Shown piece by piece: positions 34,788-45,746 of a stretch of DNA of 64,000 nt (its first letter is position 1; each line of letters starts with the position of its first letter). Source of the stretch: Thinopyrum elongatum (Eukaryota; Streptophyta; Magnoliopsida; Poales; Poaceae); contig JAAAXO010000338.1 in the NCBI GenBank assembly GCA_011799875.1, positions 387,937-451,936 of the forward strand, read 5' to 3'. The notes below the pieces were generated by a model. The model saw only the letters and a program-made list of their open reading frames with translations, made no database searches and was not told where the DNA came from. The translations under genes were made by a program, and so were the position numbers.

Positions 34788-36548
34788 TTTGTTATTCATT
34801 CTGATCATGAATCTTTGAAACATATTAAAAGTCAAGCCAAACTGAACCGTAGACATGCTAAATGGGTTGAATTCATTGAGACTTTCCCTTATGTCATTAA
34901 ACACAAGAAGGGTAAAGAAAATGTTATCGCTGATGCATTGTCTCGTCGTTATACTATGCTTTCACAACTTGACTTTAAAATATTTGGTTTGGAGACCATC
35001 AAAGATCAATATGTGCATGATGCTGAATTTAAAGATGTATTGCAGAATTGTAAAGAAGGGAGAACATGGAACAAGTTCGTCGTTAACGATGGATTTGTGT
35101 TTCGTGCTAACAAGCTATGCATTCCAGCTAGCTCCGTTCGTCTTTTGTTGTTGCAGGAGGCGCATGGAGGAGGATTAATGGGACACTTTGGCGTAAAGAA
35201 GACGGAGGATGTACTTGCTACACATTTCTTTTGGCCAAAGATGAGACGGGATGTTGAGCGCTTTGTTGCTCGCTGCACTACATGTCAAAAAGCTAAGTCA
35301 CGACTCAATCCTCATGGTTTATATATGCCTTTGCCTGTACCTAGTGTTCCATGGGAGGATATATCTATGGACTTTGTTTTGGGTTTACCTCGAACAAAGA
35401 AGGGGAGGAATAGCATATTTGTTGTCGTGGATAGGTTCTCGAAAATGGCACACTTTATACCATGTCATAAAAGCGATGATGCTGCTAATGTTGCTGATTT
35501 GTTCTTTCGTGAAATTATTCGCTTGCATGGTGTGCCAAATACTATTGTTTCAGATCGTGATACTAAATTTCTTAGCCACTTTTGGAGATGTTTATGGGCT
35601 AAGTTGGGGACTAAACTGCTTTTTAGTACTACTTGTCACCCCCAAACTGATGGACAAACTGAAGTAGTCAATAGAACTTTGTCTACTATGCTTAGGGCTG
35701 TTTTGAAGAATAACAAGAAAATGTGGGAAGAATGCTTGCCTCATATTGAATTTGCTTATAATCGTTCGTTGCATTCTACTACTAAGATGTGCCCTTTTGA
35801 AATTGTATATGGTTTCCTACCTCGTGCACCTATTGATTTGTTGCCTCTTCCATCTTCGGAGAAGGTTAATTTTGATGCTAAACAACGTGCTGAATTGATC
35901 TTAAAAATGCATGAGTTAACTAAGGAGAACATTGAGCGTATAAATGCTAAATATAAACTTGCTGGAGATAAGGGTAGAAAACATGTTGTGTTTGCACCTG
36001 GAGATCTTGTTTGGTTACATTTGCGTAAGGATAGATTTCCTGATTTGCGCAAATCAAAGCTAATGCCACGTGCTGATGGTCCTTTTAAGGTGTTAGAGAA
36101 AATAAATGATAATGCATATAAACTTGAGCTGCCTGCAGATTTTGGGGTTAGTCCCACTTTTAACATTGCAGATCTGAAGCCTTATTTGGGTGAGGAAGAT
36201 GAGCTTCCGTCGAGGACGACTTCATTTCAAGAAGCGGAGGATGATGAGGACATCAATACCATTGTTACACCCACAGCCCCTGCTTCTATACATACTGGAC
36301 CAATTACTAGAGCTCGCGCACGTCAATTAAAATATCAGGTACTTTCGTTTCTTGGTAATGATTCTAAAGTTCATGAGAATATGATGCTGCCTAAATTGGA
36401 TACATTTGTTTTGCTTACAAATGAAGGGCCTAGCTTGGACAAGAAAGAGGAACCTTGGAGCAAGTTCAAGCATGGAGATGATGGCATGCACAAGGGGAAC
36501 AAGAACGGAGTTACAAGTGATGATTTCAGGATTTTGAAGCCACCATAA
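34788..36548 (+). CDS. pol: A pol fragment: RNase H end, integrase, CR tail (open)
   Basis: Open for ~586 codons from the LTR joint to the TAA at 36546-36548. It begins at [10 protein letters not shown] of RNase H (third and fourth acidic residues retained), then has the complete integrase zinc domain ([17 protein letters not shown]), core D-D-E ([18 protein letters not shown]) and GPF domain, and the LTR-encoded [11 protein letters not shown] tail. The polypurine tract is AAGAAGCGGAGGA, with a C breaking the purine run and Glu-Ala for Glu-Gly in the protein. Upstream domains are missing. Confidence 0.88.
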   Translation, partial: FVIHSDHESLKHIKSQAKLNRRHAKWVEFIETFPYVIKHKKGKENVIADALSRRYTMLSQLDFKIFGLETIKDQYVHDAEFKDVLQNCKEGRTWNKFVVNDGFVFRANKLCIPASSVRLLLLQEAHGGGLMGHFGVKKTEDVLATHFFWPKMRRDVERFVARCTTCQKAKSRLNPHGLYMPLPVPSVPWEDISMDFVLGLPRTKKGRNSIFVVVDRFSKMAHFIPCHKSDDAANVADLFFREIIRLHGVPNTIVSDRDTKFLSHFWRCLWAKLGTKLLFSTTCHPQTDGQTEVVNRTLSTMLRAVLKNNKKMWEECLPHIEFAYNRSLHSTTKMCPFEIVYGFLPRAPIDLLPLPSSEKVNFDAKQRAELILKMHELTKENIERINAKYKLAGDKGRKHVVFAPGDLVWLHLRKDRFPDLRKSKLMPRADGPFKVLEKINDNAYKLELPADFGVSPTFNIADLKPYLGEEDELPSRTTSFQEAEDDEDINTIVTPTAPASIHTGPITRARARQLKYQVLSFLGNDSKVHENMMLPKLDTFVLLTNEGPSLDKKEEPWSKFKHGDDGMHKGNKNGVTSDDFRILKPP

Positions 36549-37163
36549 TGAGTGCAGGAAGCCTTGGACGATATATACAAGATGTCACTTCATAAATTTC
36601 GTCCAGAGGCTATTATAGGTGCTGCGTCACCTTATTATTGGGCCAGGCCCATGTAATTTCGAAATACTTGAGTATAGGCTGTTTTTATAGTCCGTATGTG
36701 TGGGGAAACAAGAGATAGGGTTGGTTTCGGACCCCTCCTTCAAGGGCCACGAAATCCCCTCCTCTTCCTCCATATATACAGCCCTTAGGGCACCGTTTAG
36801 ACTTTGGGTTTTGTTTAGATTAAAAGTTCGCCATAGCTGCAACTTCGCGTACTTCGTTTGTGTTCAACGACCAGACCAAGACGTCACAGAACCCCACCTT
36901 GATCAATAAAGCTTTCATCTTATATTCGCAATATCCAGATTGCAAATCTTAGTTTCTTGCTTGTTCTTCGTTTGCTTGCAGGAGATAGACCCTCGTGGTC
37001 AGGTTGATTGTGCTCCGGCGTGGTCAATAACCTCTCGGAGTTGGTTTAGCGATTGCTAAGGCGCGACGTCCTCGCACGTTCGTAGTCGGATCGTCAAAGT
37101 CTACTCCACCAAAAACGATAGCTATCATCTTATCGAAAGATCGGGACACCCTCGCCTCTATCA
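36242..37163 (+). mobile_element. Family-A 3' LTR, right flank CGTTT
   Basis: 922 bp, K-beta. The upstream polypurine tract makes it a 3' LTR; downstream is A RT sequence of another plus copy. The matching 5' end with CGTTT is not in the window. Confidence 0.92.
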
Positions 37164-39455
37164 CGTTTGTTTGGTAACCTTGGGAAGTGCACCTTTTGCA
37201 CCGACCGAGTATCTTTTCTTGGCTATGTTGTTACTCCACAGGGAATTGAAGTTGATAAAGCCAAGATTGAAGCTATTGAGAGTTGGCCGCAGCCCAAAAC
37301 GGTCACACAAGTGAGGAGTTTCCTTGGCCTCGCTGGTTTCTATAGGCGTTTTGTGAGAGATTTCAGCACCATTGCTGCACCTCTCAATGAGCTTACAAAG
37401 AAGGATGTGCCTTTTGTTTGGGGTACCTCACAGGAAGAAGCCTTCACGGTATTGAAAGATAAGTTGACACATGCTCCTTTACTCCAACTTCCTGATTTTA
37501 ATAAGACTTTTGAGCTTGAATGTGATGCTAGTGGAATTGGATTAGGAGGTGTTTTATTACAAGATGGCAAACCTGTTGCATACTTTTCTGAAAAATTGAG
37601 TGGGCCTAGTCTGAACTATTCTACTTATGATAAAGAATTATATGCGCTTGTTCGGACCTTAGAAACATGGCAACATTATTTATGGCCCAAAGAATTTGTT
37701 ATACATTCTGATCATGAATCTTTGAAACACATTAAAAGTCAAGCAAAACTGAACCGTAGACATGCTAAATGGGTTGAATTTATTGAGACTTTCCCTTATG
37801 TCATTAAACACAAGAAGGGTAAAGAAAATGTTATTGCTGATGCATTGTCTCGTCGTTATACTATGCTTTCACAACTTGACTTTAAAATATTTGGTTTGGA
37901 GACCATCAAAGATCAATATGTGCATGATGCTGAATTTAAAGATGTATTGCAGAATTGTAAAGAAGGGAGAACATGGAACAAGTTCGTCGTTAACGATGGA
38001 TTTGTGTTTCGTGCTAACAAGCTATGCATTCCAGCTAGCTCCGTTCGTCTTTTGTTGTTGCAGGAGGCGGATGGAGGAGGATTAATGGGACACTTTGGCG
38101 TAAAGAAGACGGAGGATGTACTTGCTACACATTTCTTTTGGCCAAAGATGAGACGGGATGTTGAGCGCTTTGTTGCTCGCTGCACTACATGTCAAAAAGC
38201 TAAGTCACGAGTCAATCCTCATGGTTTATATATGCCTTTGCCTGTACCTAGTGTTCCATGGGAGGATATATCTATGGACTTTGTTTTGGGTTTACCTCGA
38301 ACAAAGAAGGGGAGGGATAGCATATTTGTTGTCGTGGATAGGTTCTCGAAAATGGCACACTTTATACCATGTCATAAAAGCGATGATGCTGCTAATGTTG
38401 CTGATTTGTTCTTTCGTGAAATTATTCGCTTGCATGGTGTGCCAAATACTATTGTTTCAGATCGTGATACCAAATTTCTTAGCCACTTTTGGAGATGTTT
38501 ATGGTCTAAGTTGGGGACTAAACTGCTTTTTAGTACTACTTGTCACCCCCAAACTGATGGACAAACTGAAGTAGTCAATAGAACTTTGTCTACTATGCTT
38601 AGGGCTGTTTTGAAGAATAACAAGAAAATGTGGGAAGAATGCTTGCCTCATATTGAATTTGCTTATAATCGTTCGTTGCATTCTACTACTAAGATGTGCC
38701 CTTTTGAAATTGTATATGGTTTCCTACCTCGTGCACCTATTGATTTGTTGCCTCTTCCATCTTCGGAGAAGGTTAATTTTGATGCTAAACAACGTGCTGA
38801 ATTGATCGTAAAAATGCATGAGTTAACTAAGGAGAACATTGAGCGTATGAATGCTAAATATAAACTTGCTGGAGATAAGGGTAGAAAACATGTTGTGTTT
38901 GCACCTGGAGATCTTGTTTGGTTACATTTGCGTAAGGATAGATTCCCTGATTTGCGCAAATCAAAGCTAATGCCACGTGCTGATGGTCCTTTTAAGTTGT
39001 TAGAGAAAATAAATGATAATGCATATAAACTTGAGCTGCCTGCAGATTTTGGGGTTAGTCCCACTTTTAACATTGCAGATTTGAAGCCTTATTTGGGTGA
39101 GGAAGATGAGCTTCCGTCGAGGACGACTTCATTTCAAGAAGGGGAGGATGATGAGGACATCAATACCATTGTTACACCCACAGCCCCTGCTGCTATACAT
39201 ACTGGACCAATTACTAGAGCTCGCGCACGCCAATTAAATTATCAGGTACTTTCGTTTCTTGGTAATGATTCTAATGTTCATGAGAATATGATGCTGCCTA
39301 AATTGGATACATTTGTTTTGCTTACAAATGAAGGGCCTAGCTTGGACAAGAAAGAGGAACCTTGGAGCAAGTTCAAGCATGGAGATGATGGCATGCGCAA
39401 GGGGAACAAGAACGGAGTTACAAGTGATGATTTCAGGACTTTGAAGCCACCATAA
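37164..39455 (+). CDS. pol: Longest intact A pol frame: RT thumb, RNase H, integrase, CR tail
   Basis: Open for about 763 codons from the LTR joint; no native ATG. It starts in the RT thumb ([19 protein letters not shown]), then has full RNase H (CDASG, DKELYA, HSDHESL, ADALSRR), integrase zinc domain, catalytic core with all three acidic residues, GPF domain, and the N-type LTR-encoded tail ([14 protein letters not shown]) to the TAA at 39453-39455. It contains the most complete undamaged enzyme set in the window, although RT fingers/palm, protease and gag are missing. The LTR that supplies the tail is cut right after the stop. Confidence 0.9.
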   Translation, partial: RLFGNLGKCTFCTDRVSFLGYVVTPQGIEVDKAKIEAIESWPQPKTVTQVRSFLGLAGFYRRFVRDFSTIAAPLNELTKKDVPFVWGTSQEEAFTVLKDKLTHAPLLQLPDFNKTFELECDASGIGLGGVLLQDGKPVAYFSEKLSGPSLNYSTYDKELYALVRTLETWQHYLWPKEFVIHSDHESLKHIKSQAKLNRRHAKWVEFIETFPYVIKHKKGKENVIADALSRRYTMLSQLDFKIFGLETIKDQYVHDAEFKDVLQNCKEGRTWNKFVVNDGFVFRANKLCIPASSVRLLLLQEADGGGLMGHFGVKKTEDVLATHFFWPKMRRDVERFVARCTTCQKAKSRVNPHGLYMPLPVPSVPWEDISMDFVLGLPRTKKGRDSIFVVVDRFSKMAHFIPCHKSDDAANVADLFFREIIRLHGVPNTIVSDRDTKFLSHFWRCLWSKLGTKLLFSTTCHPQTDGQTEVVNRTLSTMLRAVLKNNKKMWEECLPHIEFAYNRSLHSTTKMCPFEIVYGFLPRAPIDLLPLPSSEKVNFDAKQRAELIVKMHELTKENIERMNAKYKLAGDKGRKHVVFAPGDLVWLHLRKDRFPDLRKSKLMPRADGPFKLLEKINDNAYKLELPADFGVSPTFNIADLKPYLGEEDELPSRTTSFQEGEDDEDINTIVTPTAPAAIHTGPITRARARQLNYQVLSFLGNDSNVHENMMLPKLDTFVLLTNEGPSLDKKEEPWSKFKHGDDGMRKGNKNGVTSDDFRTLKPP

Positions 39456-39456
39456 G
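39149..39456 (+). mobile_element. Truncated A 3' LTR (coding part of U3 only)
   Basis: First 308 bases of an N-type A LTR after the polypurine tract AAGAAGGGGAGGA. It ends at CATAAG, where another LTR begins on the opposite strand. Confidence 0.9.
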
Positions 39457-40378
39457 TGATAGAGGCGAGGGTGTCCCGATCTTTCGATGAGATGATATCT
39501 ATCGTTTTTGGTGGAGTAGACTTTGACGATCCGACTACGAACGTGCGAGGACGTCGCGCCTTAGCAATCGCTAAACCATCTCCGAGAGGTTATTGACCAC
39601 GCCGGAGCACAATCAACCTGACCCCGAGGGTCTATCTCCTGCAAGCAAACGAAGAACAAGCAAGAAACTAAGATTTGCAATCTGGATATTGCGAATATAA
39701 GATGAAAGCTTTATTGATCGAGGTGGGGTTCTGTGACGTCTTGGTCTGGTCGTTGAACACAAACGAAGTACGCGAAGTTGCAGCTATGGCGAACTTTTAA
39801 TCTAAACAAAACCCAAAGTCTAAACGGTGCCCTAAGGGCTGTATATATGGAGGAAGAGGGGGGGATTTCGTGGCCCTTGAAGGAGGGGTCCGAAACCAAC
39901 CCTATCTCTTGTTTCCCCACACATACGGACTCTAAAAATAGCCTATACTCAAGTATTTCGAAATTACATGGGCCTGGCCCAATAATAAGGTGACGCAGCA
40001 CCTATAATAGCCTCTGGACGAAATTTATGAAGTGGCATCTTGTATATTTTGTCCAAGGCTTCCTGCACTCCTTATGGTGGCTTCAAAGTCCTGAAATCAT
40101 CACTTGTAACTCCATTCTTGTTCCCCTTGCGCATGCCATCATCTCCATGCTTGAACTTGCTCCAAGGTTCCTCTTTCTTGTCCAAGCTAGGCCCTTCATT
40201 TGTAAGCAAAACAAATGTATCCAATTTAGGCAGCATCATATTCTCATGAACATTAGAATCATTACCAAGAAACGAAAGTACCTGATAATTTAATTGGCGT
40301 GCGCGAGCTCTAGTAATTGGTCCAGTATGTATAGCAGCAGGGGCTGTGGGTGTAACAATGGTATTGATGTCCTCATCA
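39457..40378 (-). mobile_element. Family-A LTR closing the GACAG insertion
   Basis: 922 bp, N-type U3 with mainly alpha U5. Right flank GACAG continues as B0 leader; left flank ATAAG is A LTR. It should be next to a primer site on the left if it were an undisturbed 5' LTR; the primer site instead adjoins the LTR at 33866-34787. Confidence 0.9.
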
Positions 40379-41578
40379 GACAGGCAACCAGCGGTGTCAA
40401 ATAACTTCGAAGTTTGAGTAAAACGATTGCCAGGGGAACGTACATATACACGGTGTAGAAATATGTGGAGCTTGGAAGGCTTAAATATTTGGTAGCAAAA
40501 GATTAGCAATAATCAATTCAGAGATGCAATGTTGAATAAACGCTCAACGACGGTACTGTGCTGGTCCTAGGCTAGACCGGACTAGAGACGCGAGCCTAGA
40601 ACACTATTAAGGTCACGGCGTTGCACAACTAGCTTCAATAAAGGATATGAAGTAGCTCTGGACAGCAAGATATAAGTGAAGATCACAATGGCAGTAAAGA
40701 TAATGATGAGAAACAACCACCAAGTAGGATATACCAACAACTTTCTCTCCAACTTTCCTCTGGAAAAGTTTTTGCCAATTTTCTGATAATTTTTTCTCAA
40801 GAATGGCACTAACTCAAGCTTTCAAATGCAAAAAGAATCACTCAATTCCGAGTTGATATGAGGAGTAAAAAAATTTTAAAACTGGCCTGAAAAACTGGAA
40901 CAAGCTGTGTTCATGAACTTCAGAGGGCGAAAAGACCTATTTAGAAGCCAATTTTGTGGTGTCAAATATTGAACTAGCTTCTGCAACTATTTAGATGTGG
41001 CTCATTGCTAGCTTTAATTTGAGTACTCATGGAGCCAAAACGGAATTCGTATGAGGAAGATACGCCTGTTTTACTGAACAGTGCGCAAAACAGATTCGAA
41101 TCCGAATTCAGGTACGAGAGTGAGTCTAGATAGATCCGAATTTTATGCTTTTTTTTGACTTTTTTTTCTCTCTTTCCAAAACAAACTAGATAAGATGCAG
41201 ATTGGATCAAGCGAAGATATGAACGGCGTCAGCTATGATTATGACAATGAACGGTGGGTAGCACGTGGTGGAATTTGATGGAAGAGAGGTTGTGGACAGC
41301 GGAAGGGATAATGATGCAGCGGCGGCGTGACTAATGTGAACAGAACTCGAAACTCTAAAGGAACTAGACACTAAGACCAGCAACTCGACACGACGATGCA
41401 ACCGATAATTCAATAATGCAAACAATGAAAAGAAAATTGCAAAGGCTCAGACTGGTTCGGATATGATGAACTAACCCTAATTTTTTTGTGGCTTTTTCCT
41501 GGACAATAGGTAAGAAAATAAATCTAACCTAGGGAAAACTGGAAATTCTCACCGAGCAACCTGAAAACTGATACCACT
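40379..41578 (-). other. B0 leader and primer site
   Basis: Family-B leader resuming at GACAGGCAACC and running to the reversed primer site CTGATACCA at 41568-41576. T-rich tract near 41148-41172. No gene; weak open frames here match those in other leaders only by descent. Confidence 0.83.
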
Positions 41579-42560
41579 TGATAGAGACGGGGGTGTCCCG
41601 ATCTTTTGATGAGATGATAGCTATCGATTTGGTGGAGTCGACTTTGACAATCTGACTACAAACGTGCACGACGTTGCGGCTTAGCAATCGCTAAACCAAT
41701 CTCCCGAGGTTACTGACGATGCTGAAAGCACGATCAGCCTGACCACAAAGGTCTATTCCTGCATGCAATCGAAGAACAAGCAAGAATATGATAATGCAAT
41801 CTGAATATTACGAATATAGATGAAGTATTGATAAAGGTGGAGATCCGAAAGCGGTCTTGGTCTGGTCGTTGGACACAAACGAAGTACACGAAGTTGCAAT
41901 GGCTAACTTTTAACTAAACAAATCCCAAGCAAAAAGCTACTAGATGGATCTACTTATATAGGAGCAAGGGGTGGTGGCCAAGGAGGTGGGAAGACGTCCC
42001 AAGGCAGCCTAAAACTAACCCTAGGTCGTACAAGGCCAATGGGCCCAAGTGGAGGTGATGCAACACCTTTGGACTTGTAGTTTGACTCAGATTCTGCTAC
42101 AACATCAGATTGTTTCAACGACAACTCAACACTCCGGATGAATTTGAAGGTGAAACCAATTGGGTTGTAAAGAGCACGAAATCTACTTTCCAACAAAAAA
42201 AGAATCACCCAATTCGGAGTCCGTATGAAATAGTTCTTGGCGTTTTGAGTTAGGTATGTCTGTGCAGTCCGAATCTGAATCCAGAACGTGAGAGACTTGG
42301 ACTCTATCTTCTCTTGGCCCAAAAGTGATGTGAAAGGACTTTTTGAACAGCACATAAACTTCTCATTTTCCCTTATGTTCATATGTGGATTTTACAAATG
42401 TCCCATACACCTGCAATTAGACATGGCACAAAAGTTTGTGAAGTATTTTTGTCTTGGATGACATAAATAAATTATTGCATAATTTGCATTAGAAATCACC
42501 TCACAAATATACATGTATGCAATATTTTTGGTCGTATCCAAGGTAGTCATGTCCTCATCA
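41579..42560 (-). mobile_element. B0 5' LTR, right flank TAAAG in satellite
   Basis: 982 bp, subtype II, beginning TGATAGAGACGGGGG (two changes from the usual end). Ends CCTCATCA at 42560 and satellite follows at once, near base 31 of the monomer. Confidence 0.92.
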
Positions 42561-45116
42561 TAAAGCGTCCACAATTTGGCCATGAAAACTCCATTGGAGC
42601 TCCATGACCCGCCAAAATGATCACAATGAGAAGTTTTATGCGACCATAACCCACTCGCCGGCTTCGACAACATTTCGGAGGCAAGATCCGGCCTGTAAAA
42701 TTGAGTTTTGGACGATTTTATGTTTGAACTATACTGTGCCACCCTCTACCACCCTTCTGTGAGCTCAACTACGGACTGATATATGGACAATAACATATAG
42801 AACAATGCGCCATTCTTCCATTACAAACTAGAAAGACTACAGGTTCAATCACGATAGAAGGAGGAGTCTCTTCGTTGCGTCGTAACCAAAGAATTCTTGC
42901 TTTACATGGTCTACCATCCATCCCGCTACCACCCTCATGTTTTCACCAGCGAATGTATTATTCTTGGATCATAAAGTACATAACAGCTCATCCTCATTCT
43001 GTTCATGCACACGAAAAATTATAGGTCATTCTGAATGCTGCAAAATGGCTTGTCGGTGCATTCAACTTACCGTATAAGTTGTATTCACGGTCTGTCCCAT
43101 GATGTTGTATCCATAAAGCAGCCACAATTTGGCCATGAAAACACCATCGGAGATCCATGGCCCGCCAAAACGATCACAACAAGAAGTTGTATGCGTCCAT
43201 AACCCACTCGCCGGCTTCGACAACATTTCAGAGGGAAGATCCGGCTTTTAAAATTGAGTTTTGGTTGATTTTATGTTTGAAGTATACTCTGCCACCCTCT
43301 ACCACCCTTCCGCGAGCTCACCTACGGACTGATATATGGACAATAGCGTATAGAACAATGCGCCATCCTTCCATTACAAACTAGAAAGACTACAGGTTCA
43401 ATCACGACAGAAGGAGGAGGCTCTTTGTTGCATCGTAACCGACGAATTCATGCTTTAGATGGTCTACCACCCATCCCGCTACCACCCTCACGTTTTCATC
43501 AGTGGATGCATTATTCTTGGAACATAAAGTACATAACAGCTGATCCTCATTCTGTTCATGCACACAAAAAATTATAGGTCATTCTGAATGGTGCAAGATG
43601 GCTCGGCGGTGCGATCAACTTACCCTATAAGTTGTATTCACGGTGTGTCCCGCGATGTTGTATCTATTCAGCGGCCACAATTTGGCCATGAAAACTCCAT
43701 TGGAGCTCCATGACCCGCCAAAACGATCACAACGAGAAGTTGTATGCGACCATAACCCACTCGCTGGTTTCGACAACATTTCGAAGGCAAGATCCGGCTT
43801 GTAAAATTGAGTTTTGGACGATTTTATGTTTGAACTATACTCTGCCACCCTCTACCACCGTTCCAAGAGCTCACCTACGGACTGATATATGTACAATACC
43901 ATATAGAACAATGCACCATCCTTCCATTACACACGAAAAATTATAGGTCATTCTGAATGGTGCAAGATGGCTCATCGGTGCGATCAACTTACCCTATAAG
44001 TTGTATTCACGGTCTGTCCCACGATGTTGTATCCGTAAAGCGGCCACAATTTGGCCATGAAAACTCCATTGGAGCTCCATGACCCGCCAAAATGATCACA
44101 ACGAGAGGTTTTATGCGACCATAACCCACTCGCCGGCTTCGACAACATTTCGGAGGCAAGATCCGGCCTGTAAAATTGAGGTTTGGACGATTTTATGTTG
44201 GAACTATACTCTGCCACCATCTTCCACCCTTCCGTGAGCTCACCTACGGACTGGCATATGGACAATAACATATAGAACAACGCGCCATCCTTCCCTTACA
44301 AACTAGAAAGACTACAGGTTCAGTCATTACAGAAGGAGGAGTCTCTTCTTTGCATCGTAACCGAAGAATTCTTGCTTTACATGGTCTATCGTCCATCCCG
44401 CTACCACCCTCACATTTTCACCAGCGAATGCATTATTCTTGGATCATAAAGTACATAACAGCTCATGCTCATTCTGTTCATGCACACGAAAAATTATAGG
44501 TCATTCTGAATGGTGCAAGATGGCTCGTCGGTGCGATCAACTTACCCTATTAGTTGTATTCAAGGTCTGACCCGTGATGTTGTATCCATAAAGCGGCCAC
44601 AATTTGGCCATGAAAACTCCATTGGAGCTCCATGACCCGCCAAAACGATCACAATGAGAAGTTTTATGCGTCCATAACCCACTCACCGGCTTCGACAACA
44701 TTTCGGGGGCAAGATCCGGCTTTTAAAATTGAGTTTCGGACGATTTTATGTTTGAACTATACTCTGCCACCCTCTACCACCCTTTCGTGAGCTCACCTAC
44801 GGACTTATATATGGACAATAGCATATAGAACAATGCGCCATCCTTCCATTACAAACAAGAAAGACTATAGGTTCAGTCACGACAGAAGGAGGAGTCTCTT
44901 CGTTGCATCGCAACCGAAGAATTCATGCTTTACATGGTCTACCATCCATCCCGCTACCACCCTCACGTTTTCACCAGCGAATGCATTATTCTTGGATCAT
45001 AAAGTACATAACAGCTCATCCTCATTCTGTTCATGCACATGAAAAATTATAGGTCATTCTGAATGGTGCAAGATGGGTCGTCGGTGCGATCAACTTACCC
45101 TATAAGTTGTATTCAT
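42561..45116 (+). repeat. Centromere-type satellite array, right block
   Basis: Same ~553-bp unit and same orientation as the left block: landmarks at 43083, 43636, 44005, 44558 and 45111. It ends at GGTC (45117-45120), which is shared with the next LTR fragment. Confidence 0.92.
43636..44004 (+). repeat. Satellite monomer with ~184-bp internal deletion
   Basis: This monomer is 369 bp. At about 43931, CCATTACA runs straight into CACGAAAAATTATAGG, dropping the segment that normally lies between (AAACTAGAAAGAC to TTCATGCA). ACA/CAC-type short homology is present at the joint. Confidence 0.85.
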
Positions 45117-45746
45117 GGTCGTTGAACACAAACGAAGTACGCGAAGTTGCAGCTTTGGTGAACTTTTAATCTAAACAAAACTCAAAGTCGAAACGACGCC
45201 CTAAGGGCTGTATATATGGAGGAGTAGCGGTGAATTTCGTGGCCCCTTGTAGGAGGGGTCCGAAACCAACCCTAACTTTGTTTCCCCACACATACGGACT
45301 CTAAAAACAGCATATACTTAAGTACTTCGAAATTACATGGGCCTGGCCCAAAAATAAGGTGGCGCAGCACCTAAAATAAGCTATGGACGAAATTTATGAA
45401 GGGGCATCTTGTATATTTCGTCCATGTCCTTGTAGGTCATCACGGAGGCTTCAAAGTGCTTAAATATGCACTGGAAACGCCATTCTGGATCCCTTCGCGT
45501 GCGCCTTCATCTCCATGCTTGATCCTGCTCCAGTGTTCATCCCTCTTGTCCATGCTAGGCATTTCATTAGTAATTAACACAAATGTATCCAATTTAGGCA
45601 GCATCATATTCTCATGAACATTAGAATCATTACCAAGAAATGAAAGTACCTGATAATTTAATTGGCGTGCGCGAGCTCTTGTAATTGGTCCAGTATATGT
45701 AGCAGTAGGGGCTGTGGGTGTAACAATGGTATTGATGTCCTCATCA
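45117..45746 (-). mobile_element. Truncated, divergent A LTR (older subtype)
   Basis: U3 and part of R of an A LTR on minus; the outer U5 end is missing and satellite abuts at GGTC. It has many private changes (for example GGAGTAGCGGTGAATTTCG), and its tail ends SSAYLSTLKPP where most copies read [10 protein letters not shown]. The polypurine tract follows at 45747. Confidence 0.88.

Larger units (their letters stand above)
33579..40383 (-). mobile_element. Second A insertion in B0, TSD GACAG, rearranged
   Basis: GACAG at 33579-33583 and 40379-40383 brackets a block whose outer ends are A leader (left, 33584) and an A LTR (right, 39457-40378). The left 3' LTR has been lost: TGATG at 33584 fits both the LTR end TGAT and the leader string TGATGATGG, so a deletion between those four bases explains it. 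The remaining leader, primer site and 5' LTR (33866-34787) are followed by extra A fragments before the closing LTR. Confidence 0.7.
5126..42560 (-). mobile_element. Outer family-B element B0 (minus) with nested insertions
   Basis: B0 is read by removing the inserts. Its pieces are the truncated 3' LTR 5126-5723, gag region and leader start 5724-7214, leader 33502-33583, leader 40379-41578 with primer site, and 5' LTR 41579-42560. The leader is continuous across both inserts: ACTAG flanks A1 (7210-7214 and 33502-33506), and GACAG flanks a second A insertion (33579-33583 and 40379-40383). The reconstructed B0 would be about 4.7 kb. Its right flank in satellite is TAAAG. The matching left duplication is gone because the 3' LTR is cut off internally. 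Confidence 0.85.
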
